Shown here: positions 18,270 through 25,987 of the stretch, in pieces | Layout: each line of letters starts with the position of its first letter | How positions within the stretch are numbered: position 1 is the first letter of the stretch | NCBI GenBank assembly: GCA_003833075.1 | Contig: RIAY01000021.1 | Span: 1 to 38,814, forward strand | Source of the DNA: Muribaculaceae bacterium Isolate-036 (Harlan) | GTDB taxonomy: Bacteria; Bacteroidota; Bacteroidia; Bacteroidales; Muribaculaceae | Length of the DNA: 38,814 nucleotides | Direction of reading: 5' to 3' | Translations under genes and position numbers: made by a program | Notes under the pieces: model-generated | The model's database searches: none | What the model saw: only the letters and a program-made list of their open reading frames with translations | What the model was told of the DNA's origin: nothing

Positions 18270-18389
18270 CATAAGTTCATTCAGTCATCTGTTCAGACGT
18301 ATGTACATCCATACGTTCAGATGTTCATACGTCAATACTTCAATACGTTCATACATCAATACGTTAGTGCGTTCATACGTCAATACGTA
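18270..18389. repeat. Degenerate 8-bp tandem repeat array, about 15 units
   Basis: The sequence parses in strict 8-base steps as variants of CATACGTT: for example catacgtt, cagatgtt, catacgtc, aatacttc, aatacgtt, catacatc, aatacgtt, agtgcgtt, catacgtc, aatacgta. Fifteen units cover 120 bases. GTCAGTC-type 8-mers just upstream (about 18168-18200) may be a related, more decayed part. No reading frame follows it. The rest of 18390-18684 shows only a short palindrome (ACAAGTA-AC-TACTTGT) and no gene. Confidence 0.75.
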
Positions 18390-18684
18390 CTAACAGCATC
18401 TTTGCAATCAGGACCGCAACAAGTAACTACTTGTAACAAGGCATATTAACTGAATTGCAATCTCAAAAGCATTATATAGCGCGTATTGATATATCAACTA
18501 TCTTTCGTCAAATCTTATTCTTCTCTTTGCATGAAGGTGGATTTTACCAATATTGATGTTCCAAATAATTGAAACAGTCGGCTATTCCGGTTACAACTGA
18601 CTTTTCTGTATGGAGTCTCTGGTAATTTTGTGCTATCAAGCCTTCTGATTCTGTTAGTCGCAATGGAATCCGTCGGGATTCTGC

Positions 18685-18696
18685 AAGGTATGTTTT
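18685..18696. other. Inner element attachment core, left
   Basis: AAGGTATGTTTT is identical to 30278-30289. A small GAATCC/GGATTC hairpin lies directly outside it. Confidence 0.75.
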
Positions 18697-18808
18697 TTCA
18701 TAGGGAAAACCGATATAACCCGTTATAACTATTATCGGTGAATATCAGCATATTAGATAAATCAGGCTTTCTATTCAGTTTCTCCTGATTGTATCTTTTT
18801 TCGCATTT

Positions 18809-18829
18809 AGTACACCATAAGTACACCAT
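18809..18829 (+). promoter_or_regulatory. Paired integrase arm-type sites, inner left end
   Basis: AGTACACCAT occurs at 18809-18818 and 18820-18829, 11 bp apart. The pair lies 112 bases inside the core and about 95 bases before the integrase start, oriented with the integrase gene. Confidence 0.7.
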
Positions 18830-18889
18830 TTGCCCATTTCGATTGTTAATAGATGTTGTGGGCGATTTTCGTGTCTCACAATCCGTTAT

Positions 18890-18897
18890 TACCTTTG
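18890..18897 (+). promoter_or_regulatory. -7 box of the inner integrase promoter
   Basis: TACCTTTG lies 26 bases before the start codon. No clear -33 TTG is seen at the normal spacing. Confidence 0.5.
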
Positions 18898-18923
18898 CTC
18901 CACAAACACAAAATTAATTCATT

Positions 18924-20183
18924 ATGGGCAGACTGCCAAATAAACAGAAACAAAATCCCAAGCTCATCCAGAGGGAGATGTCAGACGGACGTGCGAGTCT
19001 ATGGCTGGAATACTATCTCGGCCGTAGCGAATCGCCCGTCTATGACGATGACGGCAACCATGTCGTGTATGAATCCGGGGCGATGAAAGGAAAACTTAAA
19101 TACAAGGTGCAGCACCTGCGCAAGAAGGAGGCTCTTAATCTGTATGTATGGGTTCATCCCCGCTCGGCTCAGGAACGGCAGCAGAACAAGAACACCATCG
19201 CCCTCGCCGAGAAGATACGGTTTGAGAAAGAGCAGGAGATGCTTGAAGACCGAAAGGGTTACCGCCTGAAAAGGGAGAAGGAGAGTAACTTCCTCAGGTA
19301 CTTCCGGCAACACCGGGACAACGAAGCGTTCACACTGCCAGTCCGCAGGTCTTACAAATATTCTCTGACACGCTTCATCGAGTATCTTGAGCTAACTCCA
19401 CAGTTCTCAAAATACAAGGATGTCCTGCCGATGGATGCCGTCACTCCGGACATGGTTCTCGGATTCACCAACTATCTCCGGAAGAAATGCACCGGAGAGG
19501 GACCGCGAAAGAATTACCACTGGTTCAAGAAGGTGCTTGCAGATGCTGTCGATGAAGAACTGATAAAAAAGAATCCCTGCCGTGGAATCCGCATAGTGTA
19601 CGACACAAACATTATGCTGAAGGAGATTCTCACACCGAAAGAGATAAACACCCTCGCGGCGTTCCGATATGACGGCGAACACCGAGAGGTGCAGCGGGCA
19701 TTTATCTTCTGCTGTTTCACCGGACTGCGGTACTGCGATGTGTCGGAACTGACATTCGCCAATGTCGATTACGAGAGCATGGTGATGAGGTTTAACCAGA
19801 AGAAAAGCGCGGGACGCAGCGCACATGCCGCCGTAGTGATGCCGCTCAACGATGAGCTTATAAAGCTGATTGGACAGCCTAAAGATGATGATAACCCGAG
19901 GGAGAGAATATTCGACCTGCCTCACAAGGGTACGGCGAGAAAGCATCTCGCCCGATGGGTGAAGAACGCAGGAATCAAGAAGAGCATCACATGGCACTGC
20001 GCCCGGCACAGTTTCGCCGTAAATCTTCTGAATGCCGGAACCGACATAAAGACAGTATCCTCTCTTCTCGGACACGCGAGCATCAAGATGACTGAGAAAT
20101 ATCTTCATGTGATCGACCAGCGCAAACAGAAAGCCATAAACAAACTCGGCAAAGTCGCGTTTGACACGGAAACGGCAAAATAG
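18924..20183 (+). CDS. Tyrosine recombinase of the inner element
   Basis: The protein has 419 residues. An N-terminal arm-binding region (SDGRASLWLEYYLGR, about 20-34) and a SAM-like core-binding domain (about 125-225) precede the catalytic domain. The catalytic residues are visible: Arg in FTGLRYCD (about 268), the HCARHSF box (about 356-362), and the tyrosine in MTEKYLHV after LLGH (about 392). It integrates and excises the 11.6-kb element. It is clearly homologous throughout to the recombinase at 30484-31731, including the N-terminal KQNPKL and SDGRASL motifs, in keeping with their shared arm sites. Its position at the left end and the conserved spacing to the core show it is the element's own integrase. 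Confidence 0.93.
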   Translation: MGRLPNKQKQNPKLIQREMSDGRASLWLEYYLGRSESPVYDDDGNHVVYESGAMKGKLKYKVQHLRKKEALNLYVWVHPRSAQERQQNKNTIALAEKIRFEKEQEMLEDRKGYRLKREKESNFLRYFRQHRDNEAFTLPVRRSYKYSLTRFIEYLELTPQFSKYKDVLPMDAVTPDMVLGFTNYLRKKCTGEGPRKNYHWFKKVLADAVDEELIKKNPCRGIRIVYDTNIMLKEILTPKEINTLAAFRYDGEHREVQRAFIFCCFTGLRYCDVSELTFANVDYESMVMRFNQKKSAGRSAHAAVVMPLNDELIKLIGQPKDDDNPRERIFDLPHKGTARKHLARWVKNAGIKKSITWHCARHSFAVNLLNAGTDIKTVSSLLGHASIKMTEKYLHVIDQRKQKAINKLGKVAFDTETAK

Positions 20184-20227
20184 CCCATGGCATTTCCGGC
20201 GCTTTGGCTCTTTATGTTGTTATAGAG

Positions 20228-20258
20228 TTGTGCATACGGCTGAAAAACACTACCTTTG
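20228..20258 (+). promoter_or_regulatory. Promoter of a candidate small RNA
   Basis: TTG at 20228-20230, a 20-base spacer and TACCTTTG at 20251-20258 form a canonical Bacteroidetes promoter that is not followed by a gene. Confidence 0.65.
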
Positions 20259-20263
20259 CATCA

Positions 20264-20345
20264 AGATTCGCAGTCATCATGTTATTGTTTCATCCTGACG
20301 CGGATTAGTGGTTGGACATCGGGAGGGATACCCGGTGTCCTTTTT
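20264..20345 (+). ncRNA. Candidate small RNA of about 80 nt
   Basis: Transcription from the promoter at 20228-20258 would begin near 20264 and stop at an intrinsic terminator. The terminator stem is GGACATCGGG (20314-20323) with CCCGGTGTCC (20331-20340), followed by TTTTTC. No open frame of useful length lies between. Alternatively it is an attenuated leader of the KilA-N gene. Confidence 0.5.
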
Positions 20346-20352
20346 CTCACTG

Positions 20353-20383
20353 TTGCCCAATCCGATGAAAATGATTATCTTTG
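20353..20383 (+). promoter_or_regulatory. Promoter of the KilA-N gene
   Basis: TTG at 20353-20355, a 20-base spacer and TATCTTTG at 20376-20383. It would give a leader of about 120 nt containing a CCCGATAGC/GCTACCGGG stem (20402-20432) with one mismatch. Confidence 0.65.
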
Positions 20384-20444
20384 CAGATACAAAAAACTAA
20401 ACCCGATAGCTTGACGAGTCAGGGGCTACCGGGAATCAACACTG

Positions 20445-20475
20445 CAAAGGTAATACTTTCAGTCCAATCTGCCAA
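20445..20475 (-). promoter_or_regulatory. Antisense promoter facing the KilA-N leader
   Basis: On the minus strand, TTG (20475-20473), a 20-base spacer and TACCTTTG (20452-20445) form a canonical promoter. Its transcript would start near 20438 and run back across the KilA-N leader hairpin. Confidence 0.5.
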
Positions 20476-20510
20476 AAGTACCGATTTCGATACATTAAAA
20501 TTTACGAGAG

Positions 20511-21314
20511 ATGACAAAAATCACAGTAAAAGATACTGAGGTCAACGTTGTGAAAGTCAACGGAGAAGATTACATCTGTCTTACTGACATGATGCGTGCC
20601 AAAGATGGGGACTTCTTCATCACCGACTGGCTGCGCAACCGAAATACCTTGGAGTTTATCGGCATTTGGGAAAAGGTATATAATCCAAATTTTAATTATG
20701 GCGAATTCGCCACAATTAGAAATCATGCAGGTCTTAATAACTTCAAAATAAGCGTAAAGGAATTCGTTGCGAGGACCAACGCGGTCTCATTGCAAGCAAA
20801 AGCGGGGCGTTATGGTGGCACATATGCCCATAAGGACATTGCGTTTGAGTTCGCAATGTGGATAAGTCCTGAATTCAAGGTTTATATCGTCAAGGAATTT
20901 CAGCGTCTCAAAGAGGAAGAACAGCGTCTTATCGGCTGGTCTGCTAAGCGTGAGCTGTCCAAGATAAACTATAGAATTCACACCGATGCCATCAAGCATA
21001 ATCTCATACCTGCCGAGATAACAAAGGCTCAGGCGAGCATCATTTATGCCAATGAAGCCGATGTGCTGAATGTAGCCATGTTCGGCATGACTGCAAAACA
21101 GTGGCGTGACGCCAATCCCGACCTCAAAGGCAATATCCGGGATTACGCCTCCATAAACGAACTTATATGCCTTTCCAACATGGAGAATCTCAACGCTGTA
21201 TTCATTGAACAGGGAATGCCACAGCATGAGCGGCTCATCAAGCTCAATCAAATCGCCATCCATCAGATGAGCGTACTTGAAAGCGGCGACAACGACAGAA
21301 AACTGCTGAAATAG
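20511..21314 (+). CDS. KilA-N domain protein
   Basis: The protein has 267 residues. The N-terminal half (about 15-130) is a KilA-N DNA-binding domain: DYICLTDMMRAKDGD, ITDWLRNRNTLEFIGIWE, and the late GRYGGTYAHKDIAFEFAMWISPEFKVYIVKEFQ segment are diagnostic. The C-terminal half is helical, with a stretch typical of KilA-N proteins in Bacteroidales mobile elements (AEITKAQASIIYANEADVLNVAMFG). These proteins come from phages and mobile elements and probably bind DNA as regulators; the exact role is unknown. The gene lies between the integrase and the HTH gene of the inner element. Two sense promoters and one antisense promoter lie within 300 bases upstream. Confidence 0.88.
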   Translation: MTKITVKDTEVNVVKVNGEDYICLTDMMRAKDGDFFITDWLRNRNTLEFIGIWEKVYNPNFNYGEFATIRNHAGLNNFKISVKEFVARTNAVSLQAKAGRYGGTYAHKDIAFEFAMWISPEFKVYIVKEFQRLKEEEQRLIGWSAKRELSKINYRIHTDAIKHNLIPAEITKAQASIIYANEADVLNVAMFGMTAKQWRDANPDLKGNIRDYASINELICLSNMENLNAVFIEQGMPQHERLIKLNQIAIHQMSVLESGDNDRKLLK

Positions 21315-21997
21315 CCCGTCAAAAACAGCTTCATTACGCAGATTGGCCCTCCTGGGTTCAAAAAACTTGCATATATCGACCCCGTTTCGTAACTTCGCGG
21401 CCGTGACGGAATCATATCCGTCAGGAAAGAAAGACACACATCGGCAATCGCCGGAATAAACCGGACACCGCTGAACAATTCCGTTTTTTCTTTTGTTGGA
21501 AAAATATCAAAGTGGTTAGGTGGCAGTAGCCCTGACCCCATGCGGCAACGCGAAGCACCGACCCGGCAGGGCGGTGACGGTTGACGCACCCCTGCCACAC
21601 CCCTTGCGACAAGGGCGATTATTCATTAATCGGAAATATATCAAGTAAGGACTGAAAACATAATAACGAGACCTCGCCAAAGGCATGTCAGGAAAGACAT
21701 ATCGGCGCGGCCCCGCTTTTTTATTGCTCGTCCGGAAGGGCAACAAAACATATAGCCCGTAGACATTTCAATGATATTCGCCTTTACGCACCTCAGAAGG
21801 ACGCAAGTCCTGTATTAATTTTGCAGTGTCCGCCAGCCTTTAATCCTCCGGGTGTAGTCATCGGGCTGACAGACGCTATCACTATGATCTGACGACACCC
21901 ACCAAGAGTATGTTGAACATACGGCATATCACTTATCATCCGAAAACTGATGCGTGAGAAAAAAACAAATCCCCAAACCACTAATCCCCCTATCCAA
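21315..21997. other. Gene-free stretch with hairpins and a GC-rich block
   Basis: No convincing gene is seen. The stretch holds a TGACGGA/TCCGTCA hairpin (about 21404-21423), and a very GC-rich block at about 21520-21620 with repeated CACC, CGGCAGGG and CCCCTGCC segments that can pair. A short GCGG/CCGC hairpin with TTTTTT follows (about 21706-21722). A TAATTTTG -7 box lies at 21816-21823, about 175 bases before the HTH gene. The leader after it has a GGGTGT..ACACCC long-range pair (about 21850-21900) and a GTATGTT-G-AACATAC palindrome (about 21908-21922). Confidence 0.5.
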
Positions 21998-22384
21998 ATG
22001 AACACAATTACAGATTACCTGAATCTTCCTTTCATCGAGGTTCTGAAGCGCCTCCTGAAAGACGCGGTCAAGGACTGCCTTGCTGAATCGGGAGTGCTGG
22101 CGACACTCGCCAACGCTTCCGCAAAATCAAAAAAGCGGGATCCCGATGGGCTGAAAGTGACCGAAGCACTCGAGTTCCTGAACGAAAACGGCTATCCCAT
22201 GAAAATCGGGCAGCTCTACAAGGAAACGAGCAACGGGACCATACCGCACTGGAAATTCAACAATAAGCTTCACTTCAAGGAATCAGAGTTGCTGAGCTGG
22301 GCTGAAAGCAGACTTGTCAACGGCAAAGCCGTAGGCGTGCTGAATGCGGAAGACAGACCAAAGAAGAAAGGAGGTAGCCGATGA
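21998..22384 (+). CDS. HTH_17/excisionase-like DNA-binding protein
   Basis: The protein has 128 residues from the ATG at 21998 (MNTITDYLNLPF); an upstream in-frame ATG at 21950 would add 16 polar residues. The middle (about 55-105) matches the helix-turn-helix proteins of Bacteroidales mobilizable elements: LKVTEALEFLNENGYPMKIGQLYKETSNGTIPHWKFNNKLHF, ending in LLSWAESRL. Such proteins are called excisionase or MerR-like and usually precede a DUF3987 gene, as here. The likely role is control of excision or of the downstream replication and mobilization genes. Its stop overlaps the next start (ATGA). Confidence 0.82.
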   Translation: MNTITDYLNLPFIEVLKRLLKDAVKDCLAESGVLATLANASAKSKKRDPDGLKVTEALEFLNENGYPMKIGQLYKETSNGTIPHWKFNNKLHFKESELLSWAESRLVNGKAVGVLNAEDRPKKKGGSR

Positions 22385-23925
22385 AAAAAGAAACCGAATC
22401 ATCAGTAAAGACAGCCTCAAAGCCAAAAGGCAATAAGAAGAAAACCTCCGTCAAAAAGAAAAACAATGATGTCAGTGATACACCTGCAATCACAGATACA
22501 CAAGTGACTTGTCACGAAAATGAGGAAGTGACAAATCATGCTCCTGACCGACTGAACAGTCAGTCTGTACCTCCGTCAACCTCCGAGTACTTGATTGCAG
22601 ACACAGACAACAGCAAGAAAACCAATCAGTTCCCGATTGATGTCCTGCCGTCAAGATTACAGGAAATCATCAAGGAGGCAAACGCCACTCTCGGTTTCCC
22701 TGTTGACTACATGGCTGGAGCGATGCTTTCGGCAATGGCGGCGGTAATAGGCAACACCCATCACGCCGAGGCTATGGCAGGATGGAAAGAATATGCTATT
22801 CTTTTCGTTGCCCTTGTCGGATGTCCCGGAGTGTGCAAGAGCCATCCGCTGAGTTATGTCATGCAACCGCTCATCGACCACGACGCGGAGAAAGCGGCAC
22901 AGTTCGCAGAGGCGTTGAAACGCTACAACGCTGCGATGGAGCTGCCGCCGAAAGAAAGGATTCCAAACGGCTACAACCTCAATCCCGTTGAGCCGCACCG
23001 CATCCGCTTCATGATGCAGGATGTGACCAACGAGGCGGTTCACCGCATATTGTCGGAAAACAGTCGTGGACTGATCCTGATGTATGACGAGCTTGCCGGA
23101 TGGGTCAAGAACTTCAACCGCTACAACAACGGCTCTGAATCGGAGTTCTGGATGTCGGTGTTCAACCACAAGGTTGCCATGTCTGACCGCAAAGGCAGTC
23201 AGAGCGGCGTGTTTATCCGCAATCCGTTCCTTTGCGTAATCGGAACTATCCAGCCGAAGGTTTTGACCGACCTTGCCGCCGGGAACCGCAACGCCAACGG
23301 ATTCATGGAGCGCATACTCTATGTATTCCCGTCCGACCAGACGAAGCCTAAATGGAACCGGAGTCGCCGGATGCCTTCTTTTGACATCGCCGCAGAATGG
23401 CACGGCATCCTTTTCCGGCTTATCGACATTGTTCCCAAGGTGGACGCAGACGGAGAGATAATATCCGAAGATGTTCCATTTTCATCGGACGCTCTCGACC
23501 GCCTCTATCAGTGGCAGAACGAGCAGACCGACCGTTGCAACGCCGACGGGAGTGATACCCTTACATCCATTGCAAGCAAACTCGAAATCTACGCTATCCG
23601 CTTTTCTCTCTTGCTGGCCCTCTCCGATTGGGCGTGCGGCAGTGAGAAAAAACAGATAGATGTGGACACTGTGGAGAGGGCGATACGCCTTGCGGAGTAT
23701 TTTCGCATAAGTGCCTCAAAGGTGCAGGGCATCATCAGCGAGGATGCCCTGACCGAGCTGCAGCTTGCCGTCCTTTCGGAACTTCCCGACGGCTTCACCA
23801 CCGCCGAGGGCGTGGCGATCGCCGGGAAATGCGGTATGCCCGAGCGCAGTTTCAAGAGATTCCTCAGAGACAGAAAGGGAGTGCTTTTCACCCGCAACAC
23901 CCACGGAAATTACACCAAGTTATAA
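22381..23925 (+). CDS. DUF3987 putative replication/primase-helicase protein
   Basis: The protein has 514 residues. A low-complexity lysine- and threonine-rich N-terminus (about 1-80) precedes the DUF3987 ATPase-like domain. The phosphate loop reads VGCPGVCKSHPL (about 145-156), a P-loop in which the usual glycine before lysine is cysteine. An acidic Walker-B-like LILMYDELAGW follows (about 232-242). Later segments (GFMERILYVFP, about 306-316) and a C-terminal winged-helix-like tail are typical. DUF3987 proteins accompany relaxases in Bacteroidales mobilizable elements and are thought to help replicate the excised form, which is inference from context. The gene is coupled to the HTH gene by ATGA overlap. 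Confidence 0.85.
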   Translation: MKKETESSVKTASKPKGNKKKTSVKKKNNDVSDTPAITDTQVTCHENEEVTNHAPDRLNSQSVPPSTSEYLIADTDNSKKTNQFPIDVLPSRLQEIIKEANATLGFPVDYMAGAMLSAMAAVIGNTHHAEAMAGWKEYAILFVALVGCPGVCKSHPLSYVMQPLIDHDAEKAAQFAEALKRYNAAMELPPKERIPNGYNLNPVEPHRIRFMMQDVTNEAVHRILSENSRGLILMYDELAGWVKNFNRYNNGSESEFWMSVFNHKVAMSDRKGSQSGVFIRNPFLCVIGTIQPKVLTDLAAGNRNANGFMERILYVFPSDQTKPKWNRSRRMPSFDIAAEWHGILFRLIDIVPKVDADGEIISEDVPFSSDALDRLYQWQNEQTDRCNADGSDTLTSIASKLEIYAIRFSLLLALSDWACGSEKKQIDVDTVERAIRLAEYFRISASKVQGIISEDALTELQLAVLSELPDGFTTAEGVAIAGKCGMPERSFKRFLRDRKGVLFTRNTHGNYTKL

Positions 23926-24323
23926 CCCATCTACCCCTTGGCATTATTGGCACTTTGGCATTTCTGACAGAGATGCTTACGCTTCCCTTTATGCCAAAAT
24001 GCCGAAAGTGCCAGGGGGTAAATCCAAAACTGAAATCCCGTGAAACATTCTTTTTTCATTGAAGAAACCATTGCATTCAGTGCAGTGGTTATAGCGGTGC
24101 ATCACTGCTATGGCAGTGCAGTACCATCCGTGCAGTGGCGGCACGGAAATTACGCCATCCGGAAATTCCTTAGCATATTAGGGAATTTTCCGAGCCGCAT
24201 ATCGTTCCGATACGCTGAAAATGTCCCCAATATGCCAAAGAGGTCAACCCCTTTGGAAACCCCGGAACGGCTTAACAGAAAGCCGTACACTCCGATTGCT
24301 CCGCAACTTAAACTCGTCCGCCT
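23926..24323. other. oriT-like region: large inverted repeat and GTGCAGT repeats
   Basis: Directly after DUF3987, TACCCCTTGGCA (23932-23943) pairs with TGCCAGGGGGTA (24009-24020). Inside it TGGCACTTTGGCAT (23948-23961) pairs with 23999-24013. Then come GTGCAGT at 24080, 24116 and 24130, a CACTGC-TATG-GCAGTG palindrome (24103-24118), and a GGAAATTCC/GGAATTTTCC hairpin (about 24160-24191). A dense set of repeats just upstream of the relaxase gene is where an origin of transfer is expected. The nick site cannot be identified. The first inverted repeat could also end DUF3987 transcription. Confidence 0.5.
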
Positions 24324-25949
24324 ATGAGCTACGCAGTGTTACACATCATCAAGGCGAACTCGTCACTGAACTCGATAGCCAAGCATATCGAGCGCACCGC
24401 CCATCCCGAAAACGCGGACCTGGCGAGGACGCATCTCAACCGCTGCAATCTGGTCGAATATCCCGACGGGATAACCGGGCTTGCGGCGGCTGTCGAACAC
24501 CGTATATCCAATGCAGGGATTACCCGCAAAATCTCCGACAGGCAGGTTCGGTGCCTCAACTTGGTTATGACCTCCGACAACGAAGGTATGCAGAAAATCA
24601 TCGACAGCGGCAAGCTCGACGAGTGGATTGCCGACAACATAAAGTGGGCGCGCGACACATTCGGCGGCGACAATGTTGTCGGAGCCGCACTGCACATGGA
24701 CGAGCGCACTCCGCATCTTCACATCGCCGTCGTTCCGATAGTGACCGCCGAGAGAAAGAAGAAAGCGAGGGAGGCGACAGCAAAGAAGCGTTACCGCACA
24801 AAAGCCGCCAACCGTCCGAGGCTGTGCGCCGACGACATAATGGAGCGCGGAAAGATGAGCCGCTATCAGGACATCTATGCCGAGGCTATGGCGAAATACG
24901 GTCTGGAGCGTGGTATCCGTGGTTCCGAGGCGCGGCACATCGGGCAGCACGAATATTACCGCGACTGCATGGTGAAGAAGAAAGGTCTTGAAGAAGACAT
25001 CGGCAATCTCTCCATTGAGAAAAGGAAACTCGATAAAGAGAAAAAATCTCTTGAGAGCAAAGTGGAGAGCCTTGAGTGCCGGACAACCGCCCTCGACACC
25101 CGGAAGAAAATGCTCACGCAGGTCAACGAGGAGATACGGCAGCAGAACAATGAACTCTATTCCGAAAATTCCAGGTTGACCGAGGCTAATTCTTCTCTCG
25201 CCGCCGAAAACAAATCGCTTGCCGATACCAACGCAGGACTGTCGGAGGAATCCGTCAGACTTGCGGAGCAACGGAAAGGGCTTGCAGAGGATACCGACAG
25301 GCTGACCGCCGAGAAAAAGGCATACGAGGCTCAGACTGACGAGGCGAGAAAAGAAGCCCGGAACGCCATCCGTGAGCGCGATGAGGCGAAAGCCGAGCGG
25401 GATGCGCAACGCAAGGAACTCGGCAGCAACATCGCCAATATATTCACCGGGAGCAAGACCAAGAGGCTTGAAGCCGAGATTGTCAGAAAGGATGATGAAA
25501 TCCGCGAGATGAAAGACCGTGCAGAGGCGCGGGAGCGGGATTTACACCGTGAAATATCCAATCTATCGGATAGCCTGAGACGGCAGAAAGAACATGAGGC
25601 AGACACCGTCCGCAGCTATGAATGGAAGATTGGTAACTTCGTCAAGTTCTTTCCCGATGCTGTTGCTATGCTTCCGGCGATAGAGGAATGTCAGGACGTG
25701 GGATTGAATGACAACTCCATAAAGGGGCTTCTCTCAATGAATGAATATGTCTTAAAGTCAGGCACGACACTCTATTATCCGTTCCAGCGGAGAGAGGTGG
25801 ACGCTTCGGGGGCAAAGGTACAAATCAAGCGAGACCCCACGGACAACAAATTCCATCTCCATGTCAATGGCATCCGGATATTCCAATGGCTCAAAGACCA
25901 ATGGCAACGGCTGACACAGACGGTAAAGCGAGGCTTCGGAATTAAATAA
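24324..25949 (+). CDS. MobV-family relaxase (Mob/Pre)
   Basis: The protein has 541 residues, starting MSYAVLHI, the common MobV start. The relaxase domain (about 1-215) nicks oriT and pilots the strand into a recipient. Its metal-binding three-histidine motif is HMDERTPHLHI (about 125-135), and a THLN motif lies near residue 36. Residues about 225-420 form a long coiled coil with heptad-like leucines and many charged residues, as in larger Mob/Pre proteins. The last 120 residues (from WKIGNFVKFFPDAVAML) are a separate globular region. All motifs are intact. The stop codon is included in the target duplication of the IS1634 copy that follows. Confidence 0.93.
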   Translation: MSYAVLHIIKANSSLNSIAKHIERTAHPENADLARTHLNRCNLVEYPDGITGLAAAVEHRISNAGITRKISDRQVRCLNLVMTSDNEGMQKIIDSGKLDEWIADNIKWARDTFGGDNVVGAALHMDERTPHLHIAVVPIVTAERKKKAREATAKKRYRTKAANRPRLCADDIMERGKMSRYQDIYAEAMAKYGLERGIRGSEARHIGQHEYYRDCMVKKKGLEEDIGNLSIEKRKLDKEKKSLESKVESLECRTTALDTRKKMLTQVNEEIRQQNNELYSENSRLTEANSSLAAENKSLADTNAGLSEESVRLAEQRKGLAEDTDRLTAEKKAYEAQTDEARKEARNAIRERDEAKAERDAQRKELGSNIANIFTGSKTKRLEAEIVRKDDEIREMKDRAEARERDLHREISNLSDSLRRQKEHEADTVRSYEWKIGNFVKFFPDAVAMLPAIEECQDVGLNDNSIKGLLSMNEYVLKSGTTLYYPFQRREVDASGAKVQIKRDPTDNKFHLHVNGIRIFQWLKDQWQRLTQTVKRGFGIK

Positions 25950-25987
25950 TTCAAAAAAGGAGCCACAGGCAAAAAACTTGTGGCTCC
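25944..25987 (+). repeat. 44-bp target duplication, left copy, containing a terminator hairpin
   Basis: The sequence is identical to 27664-27707. It begins in the last codon of the relaxase and includes its stop. It also holds the hairpin GGAGCCACA/TGTGGCTCC of the relaxase terminator, whose original T-tract was displaced by the IS. Confidence 0.9.

Noticed and set aside
18112..18389. Possible CRISPR array from tandem repeats
   Set aside because: The units are 18 and 8 bp with no unique spacers between them, and no cas gene is present.
24040..24327. 95-codon frame whose stop overlaps the relaxase start (ATGA)
   Set aside because: It runs through the oriT-like repeats and has no recognisable domain. 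The overlap with mob is suggestive, but the composition looks noncoding.
24363..25409. Long open frame antisense to the relaxase gene
   Set aside because: It is a shadow of a GC-rich, strongly biased coding strand. It has no promoter or protein-like domain, and the relaxase motifs on the plus strand are decisive.
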